Below are positions 10,001 to 21,239 of a stretch of DNA of 64,000 nt, piece after piece; position 1 is the stretch's first letter, and each line of letters opens with the position of its first letter. The stretch covers positions 1 to 64,000 of the forward strand of contig JAGTXZ010000018.1 in assembly GCA_018398575.1 (NCBI GenBank). The letters run 5' to 3'. The stretch is from Ampelomyces quisqualis (lineage: Eukaryota > Ascomycota > Dothideomycetes > Pleosporales > Phaeosphaeriaceae). Position numbers and translations under genes: made by a program. The notes below the pieces were generated by a model. That model was not told where the DNA came from. It did not search any database and was given only the letters and a program-made list of their open reading frames with translations.

Positions 10001-12200
10001 CTACCAAATTCTGGAACAAGCCTGTCCCTTGTAAGGTTTTGTCACTGTACTTACTGCAAGAATAACACTAAAGCTAATATTCAATTTGCCAAGTCTAGTG
10101 CTGTCGCACGCTAGAAGCCTGCGTGGTCTAGAGTTGTACAGGATGCGGTTGCGTGCCAATATAAGGCTATAGTTAATACTAACTGTCTAACTCTACAGCA
10201 GCAAATCTCCTGTTTAACTAGGCATGTAGGAGTCTAACCAGAACTTAATGTGCAAGCGTAACATAGCCTGCTTGTATTGTTTGGCTGTAATAAGGGCAGA
10301 GGCAAAGGCGCCTAGCAAATCCTTCTAACGTTAACGCTACTCTAGGTTGTCTGTGTTAATTAACACAAGGGACTCTGCCTTTTAACAACTTCTAGCCAAG
10401 CAGGTTAGCATTGTAGGGACCTAATTACCTGCAACAACATTAACATTGTTATTTGCGTTTGCATTAGTGACGCTGTAAGTAATGTCCTTATCAACTCTAT
10501 CTGTAACACGCTGCTGCAATTTAGCGCATTAGTTGTAGTAGTTAGATACCTTTGCTAGCAGCTTAAAGCGTTGCATGTTAAAGTTAGCGTTTGCTAGAAA
10601 CATATCAGCAAGAATAGTATTAGTAGAAGCGCTTAGGCCTTTGTCTAGGCAGATAGCCTGCAAGTGCTTCTGCGCAAAGGCATTGCTGTTGTAAGCTTGC
10701 ACTCAAATGTCTTCAATAATAGTAGTAGCTTGATTAGGTTGGTTCTCTTGCAACAACAAGACGTAGTTCGCTAATATTGTTAAGGAGCAGTTCTTGCAGT
10801 TAACGCGATATCTATCTATCTAATCTACCTAGCTGTTGCAGTTAACGCCAATAAGATAGTTAGCTGCGATAAGGCGTGCGCTGCGCTCTGGGTTACGCTT
10901 TATGCGGTAGAAATGCTTCTATATTAGGTTCTAGCGGGTGTTGTCTCCTGTAGCAGTAAGAAGGTTATTAATGTGTTGTAGCATTATACAAAGTCCTTAA
11001 TCTCTGTCTAGGGCACTAACGCTAAAATCTGCTATAGTGTAATTCTTTAGGAAGTAATTATGTTTAGTTTCATTTGTTATGTAGTCTTTGATAGTTATAA
11101 GGTAGGCCTTGTTCTTGCCTTTGCCCTTTCTAGTCTTCTTTACAATAGGAGCTGCATTGCGTTGCTCCTCTGTAGCAAAAAATAACTCTATGGCTAGGGC
11201 ATTAGCAAGAGCTTCTGGGCTCGCATTAACGTTAGGACTATCTGTGTTGTATGCGTCCAAATCCAGTTTAAACTTAAGCGTTGCAGGCTTAGGGGCTAAT
11301 GTGCTTCCAGACGCCTTCTTCTAGCTGCGCTTTACGTCTTAACAGCTTTTGCTCCATAACAGGAAAATAGCATAGGCACGGTTGTCGTGCAGGCTTAATG
11401 GGATTCCGGCAGTAGAGAACAAATTAGGGTTGTTGGGATTGAAAAGGCGAACACGCGCATAGTAAACAAAATAAGTAATAAAGGTTGTAATGTCTTACAA
11501 TCAGCATCTATTATAGGTAACCTTAGTAACAGGAGTGTTGCTATTCTAACGCGCCTGCTTTAACTTTTCTTAGATGGTTTTCTACTGCAGCTGCTTCTTG
11601 CTAGCAGTGAGAAGCTTCTTAACACTAGTGTGCGTCTGCAAAAACTTGGAGCTAACAAGACTAGTAATTTGGCGTTAGAACTTGCGAACATTGCGCTAAC
11701 CAAAGTAGAAGGCTAGTACTTCTGCTAAGTTGTATAGGCAGCGGTAGTTTACTACTTGTACAGCAGATACACCTACCTTAGAGTCTAACGTAATTGTTAG
11801 GGCTACTAGGGCGAGTTTAAATTCCTTAAAGTCTATAGTTGGCTTTAGATTTTGTTACGAGATAGGGGTATACAGCTAACAGGTCTATTCTAGGAAAGTT
11901 GCCTACACCCTAGAATAGGCTAGGATGCCCTTAGCAGCGTTAACCCTTTCTCTACTAATTGTTTGATTAGTACGTCTATGATTAATGTTGTTGCGAAATA
12001 AAAGATTAAGATAAATCTAAACGCAAAAATCTATGCTTGTACAGTACTAGTAGTTTCGCGTTTAGTGTAAACAGAGGCTAAGTTAATTCTAGGTTTCAAT
12101 AGAGTATTCAAAAGCTTACTGTTGTACTTGGAAGTTTCTGCTGTTAGTTGTTGTTAGATGTTAGTTTAGATAACTCTACTTAACACTAGCAACCTAGCTA
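7100..12200 (-). pseudogene. Gene E: large SNF2-type DEAD-like helicase remnant
   Basis: Hand translation of the minus strand gives a long coding track. Its N-terminal part (about 10,700-11,900) has no recognised domain. A helicase core follows. At about 9,451-9,470 it reads IIVINKAHNIS, an expected DEAH box (IDEAH) with both acidic residues lost by TGA to TAA changes. LTAT follows (motif III). At 8,205-8,262 it reads CCSCIVRIS plus TAG, the decayed SNF2 motif VI RIxRIGQ, preceded by LLLSVNxNTSxNLN (motif V). Basic, Asn/Lys-rich sequence lies C-terminal (7,569-7,922). Many in-frame TAG/TAA stops remain, and TAA at 10,997 splits the best frame. The 5' region carries the same promoter module and AACCTAGAATT block as genes A-D. 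The SNF2 family assignment is fairly firm from motifs II/III/VI; the subfamily is not known. Confidence 0.6.
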
Positions 12201-12207
12201 AGGGTTA

Positions 12208-12272
12208 GGAGAGTAGAGGAAAGGAAAGATAGAGGGAGAGGAGTAATATATATACTCTTACACTAGCGTTGT
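12208..12272 (-). promoter_or_regulatory. Shared CT-rich/TATA promoter module, copy 5 (gene E)
   Basis: gagtagaggaaaggaaagat, agagggagaggagta, ATATATACT and cactagcg. This matches the modules of genes A-D, although gene E encodes a different and much larger protein. Confidence 0.55.
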
Positions 12273-13499
12273 TTGCTACCAACTGCCAAGACTACGCACG
12301 CTAGGCTAGTTTAGGCAGTTTTGCACGTACTGCAATAAATTACGTGATGCCTGCAGTGTTGTATTGCGCTAGTTGTATCAAAAACTAGAATAGGCTAGGT
12401 CTGTGTATAGATTGCGCGTAGCACATGTTACAGGCATCTGGAGGTGCACTACTAGAATAGATAAAAGCCTTATTAATACTTCTATAGTTGCTTGTGCAGC
12501 ACTATGCGTTACCTTCGTGATGTACGTATCTGCTGCAGGTGTTAACTACTCTGCAGCTAGGTTTAGGTTACCTAGTTTACATCTAGACACAGTCTATTTG
12601 CCTTGTAATCGTTACCAAATAGTATAACTTCTTGAAAGTATTAGCAGAAGTAACTGTTGTTGTTGGGATTAAAATCTGCTTGGATTTGTTGAATGCGTTC
12701 CAACCAGAAGGGTTTTAGTTTAGTACATCTGTCCTATAAACATACCCAAGTGTCTAATATTACCTGTTTGTTAACGCATTCTTTTGTGTTGTCAGGCTGC
12801 TGCAGTGCGTGTCCTAATCTGTTTGGACACTACTTTAGGCAGCAATTAGCAGGCATAAAACAACTCTAGCACGTGCTGTTACTCTATTTCTGCAGCATAC
12901 GCTAGCGATATTGCCTAACAACAGTCCTAATAAATTTAGCACAATCTTTCTGCTAGTAGTTGTATAGTTAATTAGCACAAAAACACACTACACAGTGTGT
13001 AACCTAGAATATCTGTGTAGCAGAGAGTTGTTATCTAAACAGTTTGCTGCGTACAGCTATATTGTCTCTATTCTTTTGGGTATTAAACTTAATCTGCCTG
13101 TTCTGTTGCGCCAATCGTAAGTTTATTGTCAGAGGATCTATGCTGCTAGTATAGCTCCTAGCTAGGTTGTGTGCAGTGTTAGAAGTTGTATAGAGCTGCA
13201 ACTGATTTGGAGCTGTTGAACTTAACAGGCTATTAGTATATAGTCTAACACAGGCTCTCTTACAAGGGCTGTGTACCAGACGTTTTAGAATAGAAGGCGA
13301 CTTATTGTATTTAGTTTAATATCTGGTTCCTTGCGCATAAGAGGCGGACATGTAGTAAGTATTAGGTGTAGACATATGCTTTAACACGTTGGTCTCAGGC
13401 GTGTTGTATAGGTTTGCACGCCTATCTTAAGGTTGTTGCAAAGAGGTAGTTGGCAGGGATTGTTAGTGTGTTGCTTCTGTTAGTACCAACTGTTTTGCA

Positions 13500-16400
13500 G
13501 GTAATAATGTAGTAGTGCGACTGCTAAACAACTTAGAAGACTGTTTAAATTGCTTTTTGCACACATCGCATTGCTCCTTGTGTGCCTAGCACTAGAGTCT
13601 ATTATAGTTGTTGTTAAAATAGGCGTACAGAACGCGTCTACAATATACTAGACGCTGTACTCTGCGTTGTATAAACTCGTCTACGCTTTTCTTGCACGCA
13701 GCATCTGCCTAGTTGTAATGCAAATTGGGAATGTGTAGTAATAACAGGAACCAAACAATGCAAGGGAGTCTATTGCAGCCTTCTCTCTCTCTACCTTGTA
13801 TTGCGCTAATTAGGTTCTCTAGAAGTGCAAACTACAAGATTGCACAAATGTTAGCAATATCTACGCCTTTAAGGTACGCACTGGTAGCAACTAGTATGCC
13901 TTTAGAGTTCTGCAAAAATGCTGCTTGGCTTGCTTAACGCTCTTCTAGTGTTATTTTCCTGTAGTATCAATAGCAATGCAATGCTAAACTAAGGGCATTA
14001 GCAGTTAATGTAAAGTTAACATATACAAGCATTTTGGCGTGTGTTTTGTGTTCGTTTCAAATGTAGGAAGCTATGCTGTTAATATTGTCTCTGTATGCTA
14101 GCAAGATTAAATGTACTTGCTACGCTAAGTTGGGACGATTTGTAGATTACTAAAAGGGTATTGTGTCTGTTGGTACGCCTAGTAGGCGAAACGCAGTAAC
14201 TTGTTCTTTAAACAGTATAGTAGCAGAGAGTAATGTAATGCGAATACTAAACTTAGTAATATTGCGGAGCTTAAGGAGATGCGGCTAGTATTTGTAATAA
14301 GGGAGCAGCACATAATAGAATTTATCTACAACCAAACGCTCTAGTAACCTACTATTGCACAGTTAAAGCACTATCTTAATAAAACTTGGCTGCGCAAGGC
14401 ACTTAGGAGTTGCCAAAATAATAGACGCTGTTTGGTCGCAGTAACTGTTAAGCTACACTAAAACTCAAATGCTTAGTTTCTTGCATGTTGCTATAAGGTC
14501 GTCCTAGAGGGACGCAAGCGGGACTATAACAATAGTTTGCCTATATCCTGGGAAACAGGCTAGTAGGAGGAACGCTATGCTTTTGCCTAAGCTAGTGCCT
14601 GCGATATACGCAATAACTGTGTCTCTACCTATAATAGCTTAAATAACGTTCTCCTGTTATAGCCAGAACACAGTTATCTTGCTAAAGTTCTCTTGAAGTA
14701 ATTGCTTGTAATTGCACTGTACGCGTGCGGCAATATTGTTGGATTTTTAAGGTACTGGTTGTAGGGGGTACAGTTTGTTAAATGCAGCTTCTTTGTTAAA
14801 TCCCAACGCGTAGTGCTACTTTTTAGACACTTTAAAGTAGCCCTGTGCACAATCAAATTTTTTAGTAAACATGTAGGAAACGTCCAAGGCGTACACAAGG
14901 GCCTCTGTAGTTGCGGAGTAGCCTGCTTGCATTTCCTGTTCTTTAGCTTCAGCAGAGTTAATAATCTCTTCAATCTCTTCCTTTAAGAGCTTAGTAGGTA
15001 TGCGCTCTAGCCCCTTAATCTTGCGTTCAAATGCGATAATAAGATGTTGCATAGTGCTAAGGTTAATGCTCTGTCCCATCTACTTTTTGGTAGCACACAG
15101 GATTACTTGTTTTAGTATGTTAGATGTTAGGTGCTGGTAGCTATCCTAATTGGGCCAGAGTAGAGTGCTAGTTGTGCGGTAGAGGTAGGCCTCCAATACA
15201 CTTTCTAGAGCCAAATATTAAATGGCAGCGTAAAATAGGCAGATAAGCCATAGGTACTACACAAGGAGGCTTTCTATAGGCTAAGGAAGGAAGCAATATA
15301 TTACTTTCAAGGACTTATCTTAGTTGTAGCCCTTGTAGTATTAGGGAACAAGAGCAACAAGACTGTTGTATAAGAAGACGTTCCAGAGCGTGCTATTTGC
15401 TAGATTCTCGCAATTGATACTTAGTAACTCTGTTCCTCTTGCAGGCTAGCCGCTAGTAAAGTGACAGAGACTAAGAAGAGTGTTAAGAAATTTCTGTACC
15501 AGGTTAGAGTATTAGTGTATCTCTTGAGGATTCTAGAGATTAGAAATAAGTGCATTTCTGCTGTTGTAGTTCTTATGCGCGCGAGTAAGTTGTTTCCTTA
15601 TAAAGCTTGCTTTGTGCATAAGTGCAGGGGACTTAGGGCTAAACAGCCTATATCCTAGGGTCTTGTTGTTAGGGTCTTCTATTATCTCTAACTACAGTAT
15701 AGTAGGTAACTTGCTGCGTTGCGATACAAACGCAAGTTTGCACAGCAGAGATAACGCTTTTTTGTACTTGTTGTAGACTATAGAGGTATACTTTGGAAGA
15801 GATGTACAGATCCTACGTATTGTAACTGTATCCCTGTTCCAACAGACAAAAGCATCTAGATTTTCGCTGTATTAAAACCTGCTAAGGTAACAAGCAGTAT
15901 TAATTATCTAGTTTATTGTTGTTAGGTACTCTGTTGTTAGGTAGTTGTATACCTAAGTTTTAAACTGGTTTGCGACAGCACAGTTGGTTTGTTCTCTGTT
16001 ACTATCCGCGTCTAATATTGCCTCTTGTTCTGTTATTAGCGCTGTTGCCTCTAGGTGCGTTGTAGTGTCTGTGTTAGTGCTAGGCTTTTAAGCTAGAGAG
16101 ACAAAGTGTTCGTGATATTTCTGTATGCCTAAAAACTGTACCATTTTCTTAAGTGCTGTAATATCTGTAGCAAAGTTGTATACTTCGCGGAGGCCCTTTG
16201 TTTAGCTTGACACGACTAAGAATGCAGTAGCAACAACAATAGGTAGCTTAAACTTATCCTCTAGGCAGGTCTGTTTAACTAAGGATATCTAAAACGCATG
16301 GCACAGTTGTTCTAAAGGCGCAAGGTGTGTACGTTTATAGGAGGATTTAACTAGAGGAAAACTGCTATTAAACGCTTTAATGTGCGTTATAATCTAACCT

Positions 16401-17400
16401 TAGATAGATAATTGTGCTAAGGATAACTGTAGTTTGTTAGGTAGTAAGAGTAGCCTTGTGTTAGTGCAGTAGAACAATGTAAACAGCTTCTGCAGTAGAC
16501 AAGCATGTTTAAGGCCAAAGTGTTAGTAGAGTTCTAATAGGTAGAGTAGCACATTGTTAATGTCTTCTTGCATAACTTGAATCCTAGTATAACGCGAAGT
16601 AGAAGCAGTAGAATTTTGCTATGTGCGTACTATACTCTGTACTGTGCTATATAGGAAATGTAATGCTAGTTCTTGGGATTGCACTAGTGTAATAGTGTAT
16701 GCTAACGCCTTAGACTATTGTACTAGTAGAACCTCTAAGAAACGTATGTATGCAAGCTATAGATTTGTCTAGAGAGAGTGTCTATGTAGGACAACGTCTA
16801 ATCAAGCCTTTTGTTTGTTTGTAGCCTACTCTATTGCTTGTTAGAGTTGTGTGTGTAGGCAACCTAGAGCGTCTTTAGTGGTTTGTAGTTTGGAGGGAGA
16901 TGCTGCTTGGAAAGGCCTTTCTGGTAGGCCTTTTACTTCTGTCTTGTTAGAGTTGCCTTTGGTGTTAGCTAATGTAGAGAGAGTAGAAGGCAACAGCACG
17001 ATCTCAAACGGGCAAACAACGTTAAGGCGATTAGTGTCTGAAATAATACTGTGGAAATAACGCTAGCTGTATATTGCGCGGGTGTGCTAGTTAAGGTTTT
17101 GGTTTCCAATTAACTCTATTGTAGGATAGTGTTTGCGTATGTGTTTTTTTATGCAAGCATCTGCTGTCTTCTTGCTTGTAATATAGCTACATTTATTGCA
17201 TATAATAGACAATTAGACTCCAAGGTGTTCTATTTCTTGTAGGGGGCTGCTATCTGGATTAGCAAACTAGAATTTAGTATACTTAGTCTTAAGAGAACAA
17301 GAATCCGCAAGTTTGTTAGCTTTGGCTTGGATTTGTGTCTAGACAACAGAGGTAATGTCTTTTAGATAGTGCCTGTTAAAGTGTTTCTTAACTAGATGCA
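13500..17400 (-). pseudogene. RecQ/TLH-like subtelomeric helicase, copy 1 (decayed)
   Basis: The minus-strand frame shows, N- to C-terminal: a region shared with copies 2 and 3 (around 16,150-16,400, containing REVYNFATD); a SGxPARGTELLS motif and YYKGYN near 15,330-15,470, as I recall from fungal RecQ/TLH-like proteins; an open segment at 14,816-15,079; Walker A AGTSLGKS at about 14,577-14,605 followed by IAFLLxA and QTIVIVPLASLQ; motif II as VVDKFYYVL at about 14,310-14,335 (expected DEFH); an intact LLSAT (motif III); and a helicase-C part ending near 13,750 (VATSAYLKGVDIANI). Scattered TAG/TAA codons inactivate it. It is less mutated than copies 2 and 3 and not a recent duplicate of them. 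From 12,280 to 13,500 the frame is too decayed to define the C-terminus; a plus-strand ORF at 12,403-12,627 has no support. Confidence 0.65.
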
Positions 17401-17764
17401 GCAACACAACGCACTGGTAAAGAGGGCAGATAAGAATATTGTGTGTTTTATTAAGTTTCAGGTAACAGAGAAGTAGAGCTATTGTAAATGCTAGCTGTTA
17501 AAGGGAAATGTAACAAGGCGAGAGGAGTAACATTAATAATAGGGGGATTGCTAAACTCCTATTTTAGCACTTATGTGTTAGCAAATCAGTCCCAAAGTTA
17601 GACTCTGCTCTGCCTAAGGTAGGGCCGATTTGGGGTGCACAATAAGCTAAAGAATGCTGTTAGATAGGCTCTGGAAGTAGGTTGCTAAGGGCAGATTAGC
17701 CTAACTTTAAGGTAAAAATGCACTAGCAAAGAGAAATGTTGCACCTACGTCCTTTTACAACGCA

Positions 17765-19360
17765 GTGCGTGTTTTCCTAATAGCTTTGTGCAAACTAGGT
17801 TTATTGCCTAAGCCTTCTCCAGCTGATTCTAAAATTACAGCCTTGGTACAGGACGCTTTCTACCAAATACAGCTTAATGTCCTTGTATTTTGCATCCTTA
17901 AGGACACAGTTAAGCCTGTACAGGTATTTGTAGCGCACACACTAGATATAGCGCTTCAATAGATATGCTAGCAGGTTAGCAAGGCCTATTTGTTGCGCGT
18001 TATTAAATAGGTGTATAAAGACAAGAGTAGTTGCTCTAGACACAACAGAGAAAGCAGCAATCTAATTGGCAAAGAAAACCTAGCTTTAGATGCACAACAA
18101 CTAGCAAAGCGTGCACAAACGCAGAGAGAAGCAATAGCAAAACAGGTTAACAAACGCTTAAAAGAGCAAATAGACGCTACATTGCTAGAGTTAGTCGCAA
18201 GTACCTAGGATATAATCGCGGTAAAAAGAACAGAAATTACATACTTAGCAGAGGAACAGAGATATTGCAGCTTTGCTAAGTCTCTGCGTAGTGTAGGCAT
18301 TAGTAAGACTGCTAAAATAATTAATAGAGCAAAGGCAGTAGGAACCTTTGCCTACCTGCAAGACTGAAAAGTAGTTCTAGAAACGTAGCAGGAAGTGCAC
18401 TAAGACAGCAAACAACTTTTCTTAAACGCAACTGCTAGCCTTTCTATTAGGCAGAATCGTAGTCTTACTAGAGTTTATGCAAGTAGTAAAATAGATTGAG
18501 AAAGGAGCGTAGTATTGTTGCAGGCTGCAGCTGGTACAAGGAGACAAACAGCTTTAACCAAAAGTAAGGTACTAGGATTCTAGAATCTGCTGTCTAACGT
18601 AAAGCGCAGTAAGACAGCAGACATACTTAGAGACTTATACTACTAATAGATTATAGCAGCTGTGTACGCAGAGTATAAGAGACTAGAGGATCTGCTGCGA
18701 AGGAAGGTAAACTTAACAAGCAGTTAAGGACGAGGGATTGCGACAGTAGCGCGAGAACAGTTGTTTATAGAGGTGTACTAAGAGGAGGATAGGAGCCTGG
18801 CTTTAGAAGCAGATAACCTAAACTAGTACTGTTTATAGAATTGTTATCTAGATTATAGCAAGCGTTAGTTTATGCTGAAAAGGAAGTTTGGTATTAGAAT
18901 ATTTGCCTTGTTTCTAAGGGGTGGCGTCCCTAACTCCTTTATTGAACGTCGCCTAATCAAACGCCTAGAGGACTAGATAGACATAGTAGCAAAGTGTAAC
19001 AAGGGGGTAGCAGAGATAGCAGACGCAATTAAGCTGTTGTTAGTAGGTTGTTTAAAAGAAGAACAGCTACTAGAAGCTCTTATGTTTAAGGAAATGTGCG
19101 CAGAGGAGTTTAACAACACTAATTAAGCATTCCTTTTTAAACCAGCGGCTGACACACAGCGTAGTTTTAAGGTAGTAAGGGACAAGGGTAGTAAGAGTAG
19201 AGGAGGAAGAGAAGCGTAGAAGGATGTAAACAGGATAGATGTAGAGGTAGCAGACTTAGAGGAGGATGTAGACAACAACACTAATGTATTGTAGGACGAA
19301 TCTGTAGACGCCTTGCTACTTTTAGTAAGGAACTCTTAAGTAGGTTAGATATTTGTAAAT
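17765..19360 (+). pseudogene. Partner ORF, copy 1, divergent from RecQ-like copy 1
   Basis: One plus-strand frame runs from 17,765 with TAG codons near 17,960, 18,008 and 18,206 (readable as decayed CAG), through two otherwise open stretches (17,765-17,962 and 18,011-18,208), to about 19,130-19,350. Features include QREAIAKQVNKRLKEQID, ITYLAEEQRY (about 18,252), a Lys/Arg-rich middle with RGGVPNSFIERRLIKRLED, and CNKGVAEIADAIKLL (about 18,990). Acidic and basic low-complexity sequence ends it. The same protein, recognisable by EEQRY and CNKxVxxIAxxIKLL, occurs beside both other RecQ-like copies. I do not recognise the family. It begins about 350 bp from the helicase 5' end, head to head. Confidence 0.5.
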
Positions 19361-19685
19361 ATACACAAGTTTGCAACCTTAGAGAGGAAGACAATATACA
19401 CAGGAGCAGTAAATTCCAGGTTATAGAGCAGCGAAGATAGGTATTGTCTACTAACAGGGTCCTAGCTTATTCCCGTTTTGAAGGATGTACTCTACGTAGA
19501 AAGCTAGAAATGTCTGGTTTGGTGTTAGGTTTCCTCTTGCACAGGGACAGAAACTAGGTGTTTTGAACTAAAACTAGGGATATTGTAGTTGCAACGAAAG
19601 CTAGTTTGTATATAAACTACCCTTTTAACATTTTGTGTGTAGGGTATAATAAGATATTTAGGTTTTTGTACACCTTCTAAAGGTA

Positions 19686-19893
19686 GCACTTTTGGCGGGG
19701 GGGCAACACGCTCTGGAGCAGCACTTTTGGCAGGGGTGCGACACGCTCTGGGGCAGCACTTTTGGCAGGAGTGCGACACGCTCTGGGGCAGCACTTTTGG
19801 CAGGGGGGCAACACGCTCTGGGGCAGCACTTTTGGCAGAGGTGCGACACGCTCTAGGCTAGCACTTTTGGCGTGCGCGCAGCGTGTAGTAGAC
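19686..19893. repeat. 35-bp GC-rich minisatellite, five units plus partial
   Basis: Units start at 19,686, 19,721, 19,756, 19,791 and 19,826, each beginning gcacttttggc and ending acacgctctgg plus 4-5 bases. A degenerate sixth starts at 19,861, and a lone cacttttggcg lies near 19,920. The units keep CpA, TpG and CpG sites, unlike their surroundings. Reading frames through this array on the minus strand are repeat artefacts. Confidence 0.9.
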
Positions 19894-20460
19894 TTTACGC
19901 AGAGAGGCTAAATCCTAGAACACTTTTGGCGTTATTATATTTCTGTTTTCTAGTAAAAATTGTTTTGATTTTCTGCGCACAGGCTAGTTTTTTAACACTT
20001 TTACACCAAAAGCTGCAAATCCAATAATATTAGTCTTAATAGATTATAAACTTCTGCTATAACTAAGTAAAGATAGCACTAGATTTAACAGCCTTTAGCG
20101 TTGCATTAACTGTAAACTTTTTGAATGTAGTAGTTGTGTACGCGTAATAGACTTTGTGTTTAGAGACTATGCTACTATCTTCTACTATGTATAGATTTAA
20201 AAGAACACCTATATAGCAAACGTAGTTAAATAGCAGATTGTTAGGTGCTGTAAGGATATAGGCACGTGCAACTTTATTATTGTAGCTAGATTAAATAAAG
20301 GATAATATGCTGCTAAAGTCTTTGTATAAGTATAGGCAAGGCGTAGTAGTAATAAGAATAGTCTATTCTAAGTTAAGAAGGCAAATAGTGTACAACAAAT
20401 AAGAAGATATGCCTAGATAGATAGTTAGCAAAGCTTGCAATTAGATAGGAAATATATACT
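19894..20460. other. AT-rich interval without recognisable gene
   Basis: RIP-like sequence with frequent TAG/TAA in all frames. I see no gene, RNA or repeat here apart from the cacttttggcg echo near 19,920. Confidence 0.5.
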
Positions 20461-20466
20461 AAAAGA

Positions 20467-20575
20467 AGAAGGAGGTGTTTAGACAAGGGTAACAAGAGCC
20501 TAAAGAATAGGAAGGCACTAGCAAAGAGAGTGTTTTAGTAAGAGTAATAATGCCTTTGCCTAAACACTCTTATAA
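20467..20575. mobile_element. Short TIR element remnant(s), GTGTTTAG termini
   Basis: The left end is ggaggtgtttagacaaggg; the right end, reverse-complemented, is aagagtgtttaggcaaagg. An inner left-type end (gagtgttttagtaag, about 20,528) forms a near-palindrome with the same right end, so two elements may be nested. No target-site duplication is clear. Confidence 0.4.
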
Positions 20576-21163
20576 CTGCTCTATACTATATAGAAATACA
20601 AACACTGTTCTGCTTACTCTTGCTATTCTAGGCTTTATTAAGGAAGATATTATTATATAACAAGTCTAGGTTATAAGGCGCGCGCTATAATAGGTTAGAG
20701 GAATTCTGCTGTAACTAGAACTTTAGCTTCTTAGCCTAGCCCTGTAAGAATCCTTATTGCTTAACTATAAACTTCTTGTTTGCTAAAGGTCTATAACAAG
20801 AGCTAAGGGTAGAATACAACGTAACAATAATAACCTAGAAATTATGCTTGTTTGTGTAGTTAAAAAGGGCGTGCTTGCAGGTAAGTTGCTCTTAGATCTG
20901 TAATACGCTAACTGGAAGCTTACTGTATCCTATAATATACGTATAGATATAAAAGAAAGGTAAAAACTAAGCCAAGGATTTTGCAAACTAGGTAATAAGA
21001 TATAGCTGTGTAATTACTATAGCTAGCCTAGGTACAGAATAGAACTGCAAGCTATAAAAGTTCTTGGTATCTTAAAGTATTTAGATCTTACTCTTTTAAT
21101 TATTTAAGCGCTATAAGTATATTAGCGTCTGTAGAATATAGGGGACAGGAAGAAGCATTATAA

Positions 21164-21220
21164 GTAGGGGGGTGTTTAGATAAGAGCAACGTTGCCTTTA
21201 TCTAAATACCTCTCCTGTAA
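21164..21220. mobile_element. TIR-only palindrome, GTGTTTAG family
   Basis: ggtgtttagataagagcaac is followed directly by its near-exact inverse, gttgcctttatctaaatacc. It looks like two terminal inverted repeats with no interior, as if from an internally deleted element. Confidence 0.45.
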
Positions 21221-21239
21221 AGACACACTAGGCATTTAA

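Noticed and set aside
19525..19849. Two minus-strand Cys/Ala/Pro-rich ORFs
   Set aside because: Translations of the 35-bp minisatellite; the unit length is not a multiple of three and two frames are equally open.
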